This document shows positions 18,673 to 26,768 of a stretch of 64,000 nt of DNA, one piece after another; position 1 is the stretch's first letter; every line of letters starts with the position of its first letter. The translations under genes were made by a program, and so were the position numbers. The notes under the pieces were generated by a model. That model was not told the DNA's origin and did not search any database. It was given only the letters and a program-made list of their open reading frames with translations. This DNA comes from Balneolaceae bacterium (lineage in GTDB: Bacteria; Bacteroidota; Rhodothermia; Balneolales; Balneolaceae). The stretch is taken from the NCBI GenBank assembly GCA_007693745.1, contig REDA01000062.1, positions 1 to 64,000 of the forward strand, given 5' to 3'.

Positions 18673-19176
18673 TCATTCTTCAATATAGACCCTGTCGGGA
18701 CCTTCAACCCTGGGTACTACAGGCACTTCATACCGTTCGTAAAAGCCAAAGCCCATAAACGGAGCCAGGCGTGAGAGAAGCTGGAAAAAGCTGTTTTTCT
18801 CTTTAAATGTGGCCTGAAGAAGCAGTGCCAGGTTCTCGTTGAGCTGCTGTTCCCACTCCGGGCCATAGGCCTGATAACGCGGATCCTCCGCCATCAGCAT
18901 CTCCTCCACAGTCCGGTCACGAAGCCTCCTGAAAAAAGTGTAGTTGCCGGAAAGGTCTTCTGCCTGATATCTGTTGATCTGGCCGGGTGTAACAGGAGAC
19001 ACATAAGGCATTCGCAGAATGGCGTTGTGGCGGGTTGTTTCAAAGCGGCCCGGCCCCTCTCTCTCCACTCTGCTGGTGTCGGTTACCGATTCCTGAGTCT
19101 GTGCATAGAGAGAAGCTGAAGGGATAAACAGAAAAATGAGTAAAAAAAAGAGAGCGGTGATCATAAATGCAACCAT
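18673..19176 (-). CDS. Hypothetical exported protein
   Basis: I do not recognise this 167-residue protein. It has a signal peptide or N-terminal anchor (hydrophobic residues 4-22, then SLYAQ) and a mostly charged, helical remainder that ends in a Val/Pro-rich tail. The frame is open up to 19341, but the start at 19176 is preferred because a strong AGGAGGG lies 6 bp before that ATG and the signal peptide begins there. It is transcribed towards pyrR but separated from it by about 180 bp. Confidence 0.7.
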   Translation of the reverse strand: MVAFMITALFFLLIFLFIPSASLYAQTQESVTDTSRVEREGPGRFETTRHNAILRMPYVSPVTPGQINRYQAEDLSGNYTFFRRLRDRTVEEMLMAEDPRYQAYGPEWEQQLNENLALLLQATFKEKNSFFQLLSRLAPFMGFGFYERYEVPVVPRVEGPDRVYIEE

Positions 19177-19541
19177 CCGATTCCCTCCTGCCTTTGTGGC
19201 GCCGGATATGCCCGGTCTCCCGGTTAAGAAACCTCTTCCATTGCTTAGCAGCAACACTGATCGGCAGTAAAACGAATCTGACAACGATGATCCGGATTTA
19301 TTCATATCTGTTTCTGTAAAAAAAGTATCTCGCAATTCCACAACTGAATCGAGTTGGCAACAATTCCATCAATGGTCTTTCAGTTGTCCGGGGTTTACTC
19401 AAAGATACGCTGGAAAATGTACGGTATTGTGCAAGCCTCTGCAATGTACTTTCGCAAGCGAGGTATTCAGTGTGATTTGAGACAGAGTTTCGTATCATTA
19501 AATAAACAAAACAGCGGCAATTTTAAAATGAATCCAGCCCG
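19177..19541. other. Divergent intergenic region
   Basis: This 365-bp region lies between the leftward exported-protein gene and the rightward DUF456 gene and must contain both promoters. I found no conserved promoter box, RNA gene or repeat in it. Short open frames here lack coding features. Confidence 0.45.
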
Positions 19542-20015
19542 ATGGAAATCCTGATCATTGTTATTGCCTCACTTTTTCTGATCGCAGGCCTGATCGGTGC
19601 TTTTATCCCGGTGGTACCCGGCACTCCATTGAGTTACATTGGAATTCTTGTGTTCCATTTTGGTATGGGTGGTGTATTCAGCTGGTTATTTCTCATCTCC
19701 TGGGGTATTGTGGTGGTGATTACCACTACGATGGATGCTTATCTGCCTGCTGAGGGAGCGCGGCGCAGCGGGGGCAGTAAACTCGGAATCTACGGAGCTC
19801 TCCTGGGAGCACTTCTTGGCCTCTTTTTTTTCCCGCCGGCCGGGATTGTGATAGGCCCTGTGATCGGAGCATTTGCAGGTGAACTGGTAGCCGGGAAACA
19901 ATCCGGATCGGCACTGAAAGCCGCAATGGGTTCATTTGTGGGGTATCTTGTGGCTACCGGACTCAAAGTTGGAGTGGCAATTATCCTTGCCTATCAGTTT
20001 CTTACCCATCTCTGA
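19542..20015 (+). CDS. DUF456 family membrane protein
   Basis: The 157-residue hydrophobic protein opens with a helix followed by GAFIPVVPGTPLSY, a recognisable DUF456 signature. Glycine-rich helices that include a GxxxG-rich central pair come next. Function is unknown. It is a single-gene unit facing the convergent phosphofructokinase gene. Confidence 0.85.
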   Translation: MEILIIVIASLFLIAGLIGAFIPVVPGTPLSYIGILVFHFGMGGVFSWLFLISWGIVVVITTTMDAYLPAEGARRSGGSKLGIYGALLGALLGLFFFPPAGIVIGPVIGAFAGELVAGKQSGSALKAAMGSFVGYLVATGLKVGVAIILAYQFLTHL

Positions 20016-20180
20016 TCATTTTAGCTGCGTTCCTGTTAGCTAAAGGGGAACTCTGTCACCCGGTTCGGGCAAGAGTCTGATCAGGATACGTACGATAGCT
20101 GTGTGGCTTCATTCTCCATCACATATGGAGTCGGTATAAGTGCACACAGACCGGCCTGTAAGTGCATGTTCCATTTCTGT

Positions 20181-20222
20181 AAAACAAAATGGCTCTGCTA
20201 TCCGGGATAACAGAGCCATTTA
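20181..20222 (-). terminator. Terminator of the phosphofructokinase gene
   Basis: Read on the minus strand, the stem AAATGGCTCTG/CAGAGCCATTT is followed by TTGTTTT. Only the minus strand has the T-rich tail, so it serves the leftward phosphofructokinase gene, about 30 bp past its stop. Confidence 0.8.
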
Positions 20223-20249
20223 AAAAAAACTCCAAAAAATAGCGGCAGG

Positions 20250-21464
20250 CTATTTTTTGGCTATGGATGATGCCATGATAAAGAGCGGTTGACCTTCAAA
20301 CACATTATAGAATGGCCGCAGACGCTCTCTGTTATAGTACTTCTCGATGTCAACAACCTTTGTGGTGCTGGTCACAACATCTACAGGAACATTTCCATAA
20401 GTACCGTTATTCAGAACCACCAGCCGTCCGTACTCTTTTCTCATCACCAGGTCGAGTGCGATGTTGCCAAATGCCATCGGAGCAATACTGTCGATGGCAT
20501 CAGGGTTCCCGCCACGAACCGTATATCCCAGTTTTTGATTGATGACGCCGATTTCACGACCGTTATTGTATTTGGCAGATCTCTTCTTCAGTTCGGCAGA
20601 AACCACATCACCTATGCCGCCAAGCTTCTTGTGTCCGTACGCATCTGCTTCGTCGCCCTCAAAAATCATATCCTGTCCCTCAATCATGGCTCCCTCGGAA
20701 ATCATCACCATGGAGTATTTGCTCGAACTGCGGTTTCGGTCACGAACCATAATTTCAGTTAGGTGCTCCAGATCAAACTTGCACTCGGGAATCAGGCAGC
20801 GGTGTGATGCTCCTGCGAGAGTTGGCAGCATGGCTGTAAAGCCTGCATAGCGTCCGAATACTTCCATAACCAGAAAACGCTCATGTGACCCGGCAGGTGT
20901 TCTCAGATCGTTGGCCAGCATAATGGTTCTTGAGATACAGGTGCTGAAGCCAATACAGTAATCTGTTCCAGGCACGTCATTATCCATTGTTTTCGGGATT
21001 GCAACCACATTGAATCCTTCCTGATGCAGCCTTACACCGTAGCTCAGTGTGTCATCTCCGCCAATCGGGATCATGGCTTCAACTCCCATGAAATCCAGAT
21101 TCTGCAGTACTTCACCGGTCAGATCATTAATCTCATCTGTATATTTGTCCCGGTACTGAGCGGGCATATCTTTTTTGCTTACCCGGCTCGGGTTCGTACG
21201 CGAACTGTGTAAAAAGGTACCGCCGGTACGTGCAGCTCTGTTTACAATCTCTTCTGTCAGTTCATAATAGTTGTCACTGTTATCATAATCTTTATCCCGA
21301 ACCACATCGATGAGGCCTCCCCATCCTCTACGGATTCCTATAACTTTGTATCCTTCTCTGATGGCACGGATGGCAACTCCCCTGATCGCAGGGTTCAGGC
21401 CGGGAACGTCGCCGCCGCCTGTCAGTATGCCGATTACACCTTTAATTTTGTTAACATTTGCCAT
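20250..21464 (-). CDS. 6-phosphofructokinase with pyrophosphate-type active-site residues
   Basis: The 404-residue PFK phosphorylates fructose-6-phosphate. The N-terminal GGGDVPGLN loop, GGDDT (135-139) and PKTMDND (157-163) are visible. In E. coli ATP-PFK the corresponding residues are Gly104 (GGDGS) and Gly124 (GTIDND). Asp138 and Lys158 here match the residues known to fix PPi as phosphoryl donor and block ATP. I therefore infer a PPi-dependent, reversible enzyme (EC 2.7.1.90), though the donor has not been tested. The length is longer than E. coli PfkA (320), as in this class. It is a single-gene unit with its own terminator. Confidence 0.93.
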   Translation of the reverse strand: MANVNKIKGVIGILTGGGDVPGLNPAIRGVAIRAIREGYKVIGIRRGWGGLIDVVRDKDYDNSDNYYELTEEIVNRAARTGGTFLHSSRTNPSRVSKKDMPAQYRDKYTDEINDLTGEVLQNLDFMGVEAMIPIGGDDTLSYGVRLHQEGFNVVAIPKTMDNDVPGTDYCIGFSTCISRTIMLANDLRTPAGSHERFLVMEVFGRYAGFTAMLPTLAGASHRCLIPECKFDLEHLTEIMVRDRNRSSSKYSMVMISEGAMIEGQDMIFEGDEADAYGHKKLGGIGDVVSAELKKRSAKYNNGREIGVINQKLGYTVRGGNPDAIDSIAPMAFGNIALDLVMRKEYGRLVVLNNGTYGNVPVDVVTSTTKVVDIEKYYNRERLRPFYNVFEGQPLFIMASSIAKK

Positions 21465-21580
21465 AATAATCGTTCTCTTTTCTTTTAATTGTCATTAACG
21501 TTACTGCAAGTACGTAATATAAAACTATATGATGAATTATGAGTATTAAGTCTTAAAAAAATTGCGCTTCTTTCGGTCAT

Positions 21581-21665
21581 ATTCTCATTTAGCGAATAAA
21601 GATTCTCATCGATTTAGTACTTTACAGAGGCACCGGAAAAGGATCCTTTGCATGAAGATTCTCAT
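21581..21665 (+). repeat. Three direct copies of ATTCTCAT upstream of hutH
   Basis: The octamer ATTCTCAT occurs at 21581-21588, 21602-21609 and 21658-21665. The first two are 21 bp apart, two helical turns, and the last two share the longer core AAGATTCTCAT. All lie within 150 bp of the hutH start in the divergent region shared with the phosphofructokinase gene, so they may be a regulator binding array. Confidence 0.4.
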
Positions 21666-21726
21666 TTCACAAGTTATATCTACTAATTTCAATCCGTATC
21701 AGATGTTGATCCGCTGAGGTTGTAAC

Positions 21727-23241
21727 ATGTCTCTGATTCAGAAAACCATATCCATCCCGAGTTTGTACAGCGATATCTCCGAATTCATTCGCACCATGCG
21801 AAGTTCACCTGACAGGGTGTTGAATTCGCGGGCAGTGGTTGAAGATGCCCTGAATGACGGAAATGTTTATTATGGGATCAACACCGGTTTCGGGGCTTTG
21901 GCTGAAAAACGGATTACAAGAGATCAGCTGACCCGTCTGCAGCAAAATCTGATTTTGTCTCATGCTGTGGGTGTGGGAGATCCTGTACCAAAAGATATTT
22001 CCAGGTTGATACTCCAGCTGAAAGTCTGTTCACTGGGTCTTGGATATTCAGGAATATCCGAAAAAACACTAAACAGGCTTCTTTTTTTTCTGGAGCATGA
22101 TCTGATTCCTGTCATTCCGCAAAAAGGCAGTGTCGGTGCTTCCGGAGACCTGGCACCCCTTGCACATATGTCACTTCCTCTGCTTGGTTACGGACAGATC
22201 TGGAATCCTGAAGGTACAGCTGGAATTGAAACATCAGAAGCCCTCACCTCTTTTTCACTTGATCCGTTGGAACTTCAGCCAAAGGATGGCCTCTCGCTGA
22301 TCAACGGAACTCAATTTATGTGTGCTTATGGTGCCTGGGTTCTCGAAAAGTCGACCTCTCTTCTTAAAATGGCTGATCTGATCGCTGCGATGAGTCTCGA
22401 AGCGTTACAGGGAAGTGTGATGCCATTTGATGCCCGTATTCAACGTGTAAGACCACACAGGGGGCAGGCAGAAACAGCACAAAACGTCCGGAATTTGCTG
22501 GAGGGAAGTGAAATCCTGGAATCGCACCGCCACTGTGGAAAAGTGCAGGATCCATATTGCCTGCGTTGCGTGCCGCAGGTGCATGGTGCAAGCCGTGATG
22601 CTCTCCGTCATGTTACGGAGATTTTTGAAATTGAGATGAATTCCGTCACTGACAATCCCCTTGTTTTCGAAAACGGGGATATTCTGAGCGGAGGAAACTT
22701 TCACGGCCAGCCTCTTGCCCTTGCTATGGATTATGCGAAAATTGCACTCGCTGAAATTTCAAGTATTTCTGAACGGCGAACGTATCTCCTGCTGGAAGGC
22801 CATGACGGGCTCCCTGCACTGCTTATGAAGGAGACCGGGATTAATTCCGGGTTCATGATCCCTCAATACACATCTGCTGCCCTGGTATCTGAAAATAAGG
22901 TACTTTGTCACCCGGCCTCAGTGGATTCCATTCCCACCAGCCGTGGGCAGGAGGATCATGTAAGTATGGGCAGTATCAGTGCGCTCCACCTTCATAAAGT
23001 GTTTGAAAACAGTGAAACGGTTCTTGCAATTGAGCTCTTTACTGCTGCACAGGCACTCGATTTCCGAAAGCCCCTCCGGCCCGGCAGGGGTGTGGAGCTG
23101 GCACATGAATGGATCCGATCATTCATCCCCCATGCCGAGGAAGATCACTATTTCAGAAATGATATTCAGGCAGCTGTTGATCTGATGGGTAACCGGGAGA
23201 TCATACACCTTTTAAATGAAAATCAGTGCCGGCTTCTGTGA
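21727..23241 (+). CDS. hutH: Histidine ammonia-lyase
   Basis: The 504-residue lyase deaminates histidine to urocanate. The Ala-Ser-Gly triad that cyclises to the MIO cofactor is at residues 138-140 (GSVGASGDLAPLAHM), and the catalytic tyrosine motif YGINTGFG is at about 49-56. Length is typical of HutH. Tyrosine or phenylalanine ammonia-lyases share this fold, so substrate is inferred from overall resemblance. No hutU, hutI or hutG genes are next to it. The next gene, miaA, starts 82 bp downstream. Confidence 0.9.
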   Translation: MSLIQKTISIPSLYSDISEFIRTMRSSPDRVLNSRAVVEDALNDGNVYYGINTGFGALAEKRITRDQLTRLQQNLILSHAVGVGDPVPKDISRLILQLKVCSLGLGYSGISEKTLNRLLFFLEHDLIPVIPQKGSVGASGDLAPLAHMSLPLLGYGQIWNPEGTAGIETSEALTSFSLDPLELQPKDGLSLINGTQFMCAYGAWVLEKSTSLLKMADLIAAMSLEALQGSVMPFDARIQRVRPHRGQAETAQNVRNLLEGSEILESHRHCGKVQDPYCLRCVPQVHGASRDALRHVTEIFEIEMNSVTDNPLVFENGDILSGGNFHGQPLALAMDYAKIALAEISSISERRTYLLLEGHDGLPALLMKETGINSGFMIPQYTSAALVSENKVLCHPASVDSIPTSRGQEDHVSMGSISALHLHKVFENSETVLAIELFTAAQALDFRKPLRPGRGVELAHEWIRSFIPHAEEDHYFRNDIQAAVDLMGNREIIHLLNENQCRLL

Positions 23242-23323
23242 ATCGTATTACTGTCATGAACCTGACCACCTCTCCCAGTGAAACTGAAATCACACTATCT
23301 GTAACCTTACTTGTTCATTTGTC

Positions 23324-24259
23324 ATGATCAAGCGAAGAATCATCATTGCCGGTCCCACCGCTTCAGGAAAAACCGAGCTCTCCCTGAGGGCTGCGACACG
23401 ACTGGGTGCTGAGATTATTTCAGTGGATTCCCGACAGTGCTACCGCTTCCTGGATATCGGAACGGCAAAGCCAGGCAGCCCGGAGCTTGCCAGGGTGCCC
23501 CATTACAATGTATCTGTACTGGATCCCTCGGAAAAAGACTCGGCAGCGAGGTTTTCCGAACGTGCCGGGCAGTATGTTACATACATTGAATCTAAAGGTA
23601 AAAGAGTTCTTTTCTGCGGAGGAAGCACACTCCATCTTCAATCACTCATTCAGCCTCTGGATCACATTCCCGAATCGGATCCGATCATTCTGGAAGAGCT
23701 GTCCGAAGTCGCCGCTGCCAAAGGGATTGAATCACTATATGAGGAGTTGCTTCAGGCGGATCCGGACTACGCCGGAAAGATGGATGGTAAAAATTATCAG
23801 CGAATCATCCGGGCTCTTTCTGTCTGGAAGCAGACCGGAATCCCCTTCAGCCATTTTCATACAGCAAAGTCTGTCAGTCTGCCGAAAGCACTGGATCTGT
23901 TTCTGATTCATCGTGAGCGTGCAGAGTTGCATGAACGTATTTCCGAGCGAACCGATCGTATGATCCGTGACGGGTTCACAAATGAGGTGATAGAGCTGCT
24001 GAAAATGGGGTATCAGCCGAAACTGCAATCACTACGGACGGTAGGATACAAGGAGGCAATCGCTTATCTACAGGGGGATATTACACATACTCAGATGGTT
24101 TCTGATATAAAAACAGCTACGCGGCGATACGCAAAAAGGCAGATCACCTGGTTCCGGAAATGGGATTTTGCCACAGTTCTCAATCTCTCGGAACTGAGTA
24201 TGGATGAAGCTGTAAATCAGATCACGGAACAGGTAGCAGCTAAGGAGCAGAAGCCTTAA
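23324..24259 (+). CDS. miaA: tRNA dimethylallyltransferase
   Basis: The 311-residue enzyme adds a dimethylallyl group to A37 of tRNAs reading UNN codons. The P-loop GPTASGKT (10-17), the SVDSRQCYRFLDIGTAKP segment (catalytic Asp and target-binding region) and the C-terminal RRYAKRQITWFRKW motif are present. Length is normal. Confidence 0.96.
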   Translation: MIKRRIIIAGPTASGKTELSLRAATRLGAEIISVDSRQCYRFLDIGTAKPGSPELARVPHYNVSVLDPSEKDSAARFSERAGQYVTYIESKGKRVLFCGGSTLHLQSLIQPLDHIPESDPIILEELSEVAAAKGIESLYEELLQADPDYAGKMDGKNYQRIIRALSVWKQTGIPFSHFHTAKSVSLPKALDLFLIHRERAELHERISERTDRMIRDGFTNEVIELLKMGYQPKLQSLRTVGYKEAIAYLQGDITHTQMVSDIKTATRRYAKRQITWFRKWDFATVLNLSELSMDEAVNQITEQVAAKEQKP

Positions 24260-24287
24260 CTTTAGCTAAATTTAACTATGATTTAAA

Positions 24288-24530
24288 ATGTATAAAGTCA
24301 AAATAAACGTAACACTCAGAAAGTCCATTCTGGATCCCAAAGGTAAGGCAGCGTATCAGGCACTGCAGAATCTCGGTCTTTCACAGATTGAAGATGTCAG
24401 AATTGGAAAGTTCATTGAATTAACGGTGGATGCCGGTTCAGAAGAGGAAGCCTATACATTTGCAAAAACGGCCTGTACACGGCTTCTTGCCAATGAGGTG
24501 ATGGAGGATTACGAGATTACCGTTGAGTAG
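24288..24530 (+). CDS. purS: Phosphoribosylformylglycinamidine synthase subunit PurS
   Basis: The 80-residue PurS is the small bridging subunit of the three-part FGAM synthase. The opening YKVKINVTLRKSILDPKG and the C-terminal ANEVMEDYEI are standard. The partner purQ follows after an intervening clpS gene, and purL is not in the window. The clpS frame overlaps its 3' end if the TTG at 24523 is used. Confidence 0.95.
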   Translation: MYKVKINVTLRKSILDPKGKAAYQALQNLGLSQIEDVRIGKFIELTVDAGSEEEAYTFAKTACTRLLANEVMEDYEITVE

Positions 24531-24876
24531 AGTAAGCTCTTTTCATATGATCCGAAGATATCCTGAATATGCTGGTGAGAAGCCTTTTAAACCGGTACAG
24601 AAACCGGAGAAAGAGGTTCTTGTGGACACGATGGAGGAAGAGCTTCTCGACACTCCATGGACACTGATTCTGTATGATGACGACATACATACGTTTGAGG
24701 AAGTCATCAGTCAGCTGATCAAAGCGCTGGGTTGTTCTGTGAACAGGGCAGAAGAGATCACCTATACCGTCCATAATGAAGGAAAAGCGGTTGTCTATCA
24801 GGGAAGTTTTGAAGAGTGCCTGAAGATCAACTCTGTTTTACAGGAAATACAACTTATCACAGAAATTAAGGGGTAA
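24523..24876 (+). CDS. clpS: ATP-dependent Clp protease adaptor ClpS
   Basis: The protein has up to 117 residues, with an N-terminal tail of about 40 and then the ClpS fold. Two starts are possible: TTG at 24523, overlapping purS by 8 bp, or ATG at 24547. ClpS delivers N-degron substrates to ClpAP. The acidic pocket residues are kept (ILYDDD aligned to E. coli VLLNDD) and the TVHNEGKAV motif retains the key histidine. The position of the E. coli gatekeeper Met40 is Phe here, and Thr38 is His. It lies inside the purS-purQ pair, and purQ follows 4 bp later. Confidence 0.88.
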   Translation: MSRVSSFHMIRRYPEYAGEKPFKPVQKPEKEVLVDTMEEELLDTPWTLILYDDDIHTFEEVISQLIKALGCSVNRAEEITYTVHNEGKAVVYQGSFEECLKINSVLQEIQLITEIKG

Positions 24877-24880
24877 TATT

Positions 24881-25582
24881 TTGTCTAAAAAAATCGGCGT
24901 ACTTGTTTTCCCGGGTTCCAATTGTGATCATGATGCCTATCATGCCATGAAGCATATCATGAATGCTGAAACCGAATTTATCTGGCATAAAGAAACGGAT
25001 TTAAAGAATATTGATCTTCTCATTGTACCCGGCGGATTCTCATATGGAGATTATCTTCGATCCGGTGCCATCGCACGGTTTTCACCGGTAATGCAGGCTG
25101 TCCAGGGCTATGTGGAAAAGGGGTATCCTGTCTTGGGTATCTGCAACGGTTTCCAGATCCTGCTCGAATCAGGCCTCCTGCCCGGTGCGATGATGCACAA
25201 CGAAAAGCTTCGGTTTGTCTGTAAAAACGTTTCGATCCGTGTTGAAAACAGAAATTCACTCTTTACCTCCTCACTCCGGGAAGGCCAGGTACTGAATATT
25301 CCTGTCTCTCATGGAGAAGGAAATTACTTCATCGACAGTGATGGTCTCAACAGGCTCGAGGAAAACCGCCAGGTGGCGTTCCGTTACTGTGATCCGAATG
25401 GCAACTTGACACAGGAATCCAACATTAACGGTTCGGTTTCAAACATTGCCGGGATTACAAATGTAAAAGGAAATGTACTGGGCATGATGCCTCATCCGGA
25501 ACGGGCTATGGAATCTCAGCTGGGATCAACTGACGGAGTCCTCTTTTTTGAATCTCTGTTCGAATCGCTTCATCTTGCCTGA
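24881..25582 (+). CDS. purQ: Phosphoribosylformylglycinamidine synthase subunit PurQ
   Basis: The 233-residue class I glutamine amidotransferase subunit supplies ammonia for FGAM synthesis. The nucleophile is Cys88 (LGICNGFQ), and the His/Glu of the triad are in MPHPERAME near the C-terminus. The start is TTG at 24881 with AAGGGG upstream; the MSKKIGVLVFPGSNCD opening is canonical, so this start is well supported. Confidence 0.96.
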   Translation: MSKKIGVLVFPGSNCDHDAYHAMKHIMNAETEFIWHKETDLKNIDLLIVPGGFSYGDYLRSGAIARFSPVMQAVQGYVEKGYPVLGICNGFQILLESGLLPGAMMHNEKLRFVCKNVSIRVENRNSLFTSSLREGQVLNIPVSHGEGNYFIDSDGLNRLEENRQVAFRYCDPNGNLTQESNINGSVSNIAGITNVKGNVLGMMPHPERAMESQLGSTDGVLFFESLFESLHLA

Positions 25583-25681
25583 TTCATCCCTGGGCTGGTT
25601 TCATTTCACAATACGTTTATCTCTTCGAGGAGCGTTTTCAGGAAGATTCCCTGAACTAAATGCCTGTTAAACCGCAGTAAT

Positions 25682-26440
25682 ATGGAACAAATAACGGAAA
25701 CACCGCTTCGTCTATACAGCCGAGATCTCGTCAAGAGTTACCGGAAGCGCATTGTTGTCAATAATATATCCATCCACGTAAACCAGGGGGAGATTGTTGG
25801 ACTACTTGGTCCCAATGGTGCAGGCAAAACCACAACCTTTTACATGTTTACCGGTATAATCCGCGCAAATTCCGGCAGTGTTTATCTGAATGAGAAGAAT
25901 ATTACCTATAAACCGATGTATCAGCGGGCCCGGATGGGAGTCGGATATTTATCCCAGGAACCCAGTATCTTCCGAAACCTGACCGTAAGGCAAAATCTTG
26001 AGTCTATACTTGAGTTCCTATCCGTTCCCAGGAAAGAAATCCGCCGGAGAACTGACCAGTTGATTGACGAGTTTGGCCTTGGTAAAGTGATAAACAACAA
26101 GGGCTACAGTCTTTCAGGCGGGGAAAGACGGCGAACTGAGATCGCAAGGGCGCTTGTTACAGATCCGAAATTTATTTTGCTGGATGAACCCTTTGCCGGA
26201 GTTGATCCTATTGCAGTGGAAGATATTCAGCAGATTGTGGCCGACTTAAAAAACCGGAATATCGGAATTTTCATCACAGATCATAACGTACATGAAACCC
26301 TTGCAATCACAGACAGGGCCTATCTGATGTTTGAAGGAAGAATACTAAAAGAGGGAACTGCTGAGGAGCTCGCAGAGGATGAAGAAGCAAAAAAACTATA
26401 TCTTGGCAGTACGTTCAAATTAGACAGATACACATCATAG
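25682..26440 (+). CDS. lptB: LPS export ABC transporter ATP-binding protein
   Basis: The 252-residue ABC ATPase drives LptB2FGC extraction of lipopolysaccharide from the inner membrane. Walker A is GPNGAGKT (43-50), the signature is LSGGERRR and Walker B is FILLDEPFAG. The segment MGVGYLSQEPSIFRNLTV is characteristic of LptB. Other lpt genes are not adjacent. A rhodanese gene follows after 7 bp. Confidence 0.95.
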   Translation: MEQITETPLRLYSRDLVKSYRKRIVVNNISIHVNQGEIVGLLGPNGAGKTTTFYMFTGIIRANSGSVYLNEKNITYKPMYQRARMGVGYLSQEPSIFRNLTVRQNLESILEFLSVPRKEIRRRTDQLIDEFGLGKVINNKGYSLSGGERRRTEIARALVTDPKFILLDEPFAGVDPIAVEDIQQIVADLKNRNIGIFITDHNVHETLAITDRAYLMFEGRILKEGTAEELAEDEEAKKLYLGSTFKLDRYTS

Positions 26441-26447
26441 TTTTGAA

Positions 26448-26768
26448 ATGAAGGAAATAACAGTTGAAGAGTTGAAAAGTAAGATTGAAAATGCAGAACC
26501 TTTCATTTTTTTGGATGTCAGGGAGCCTTTTGAAGCTCATATTTCCAAGCTGAATATTCCAACTGTATCTATTCCACTTGATGAACTCCCGTCCAGAGTG
26601 CATGAGCTCAATGATTCTGAAACGATTATAGTGATGTGCAGAAGCGGCAACCGAAGTGGTACGGCATGTGAATTACTGGAAGAGAAAAGGTTTGAAAAAG
26701 TCTTTAATTTAAAAGGCGGGATCAATGACTGGGCCAAAAAGATTGACCCATCTCTTCCACAGTACTGA
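26448..26768 (+). CDS. Single-domain rhodanese-like protein
   Basis: The 106-residue protein is one rhodanese domain. The active-site loop CRSGNRSG carries Cys64, so it could carry a persulfide in sulfur transfer. No signal peptide is present, so it is cytoplasmic. It is co-directional with lptB. Its stop codon abuts the stop codon of the convergent rho gene, and the two stops form the palindrome TGATCA (26766-26771). Confidence 0.92.
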   Translation: MKEITVEELKSKIENAEPFIFLDVREPFEAHISKLNIPTVSIPLDELPSRVHELNDSETIIVMCRSGNRSGTACELLEEKRFEKVFNLKGGINDWAKKIDPSLPQY

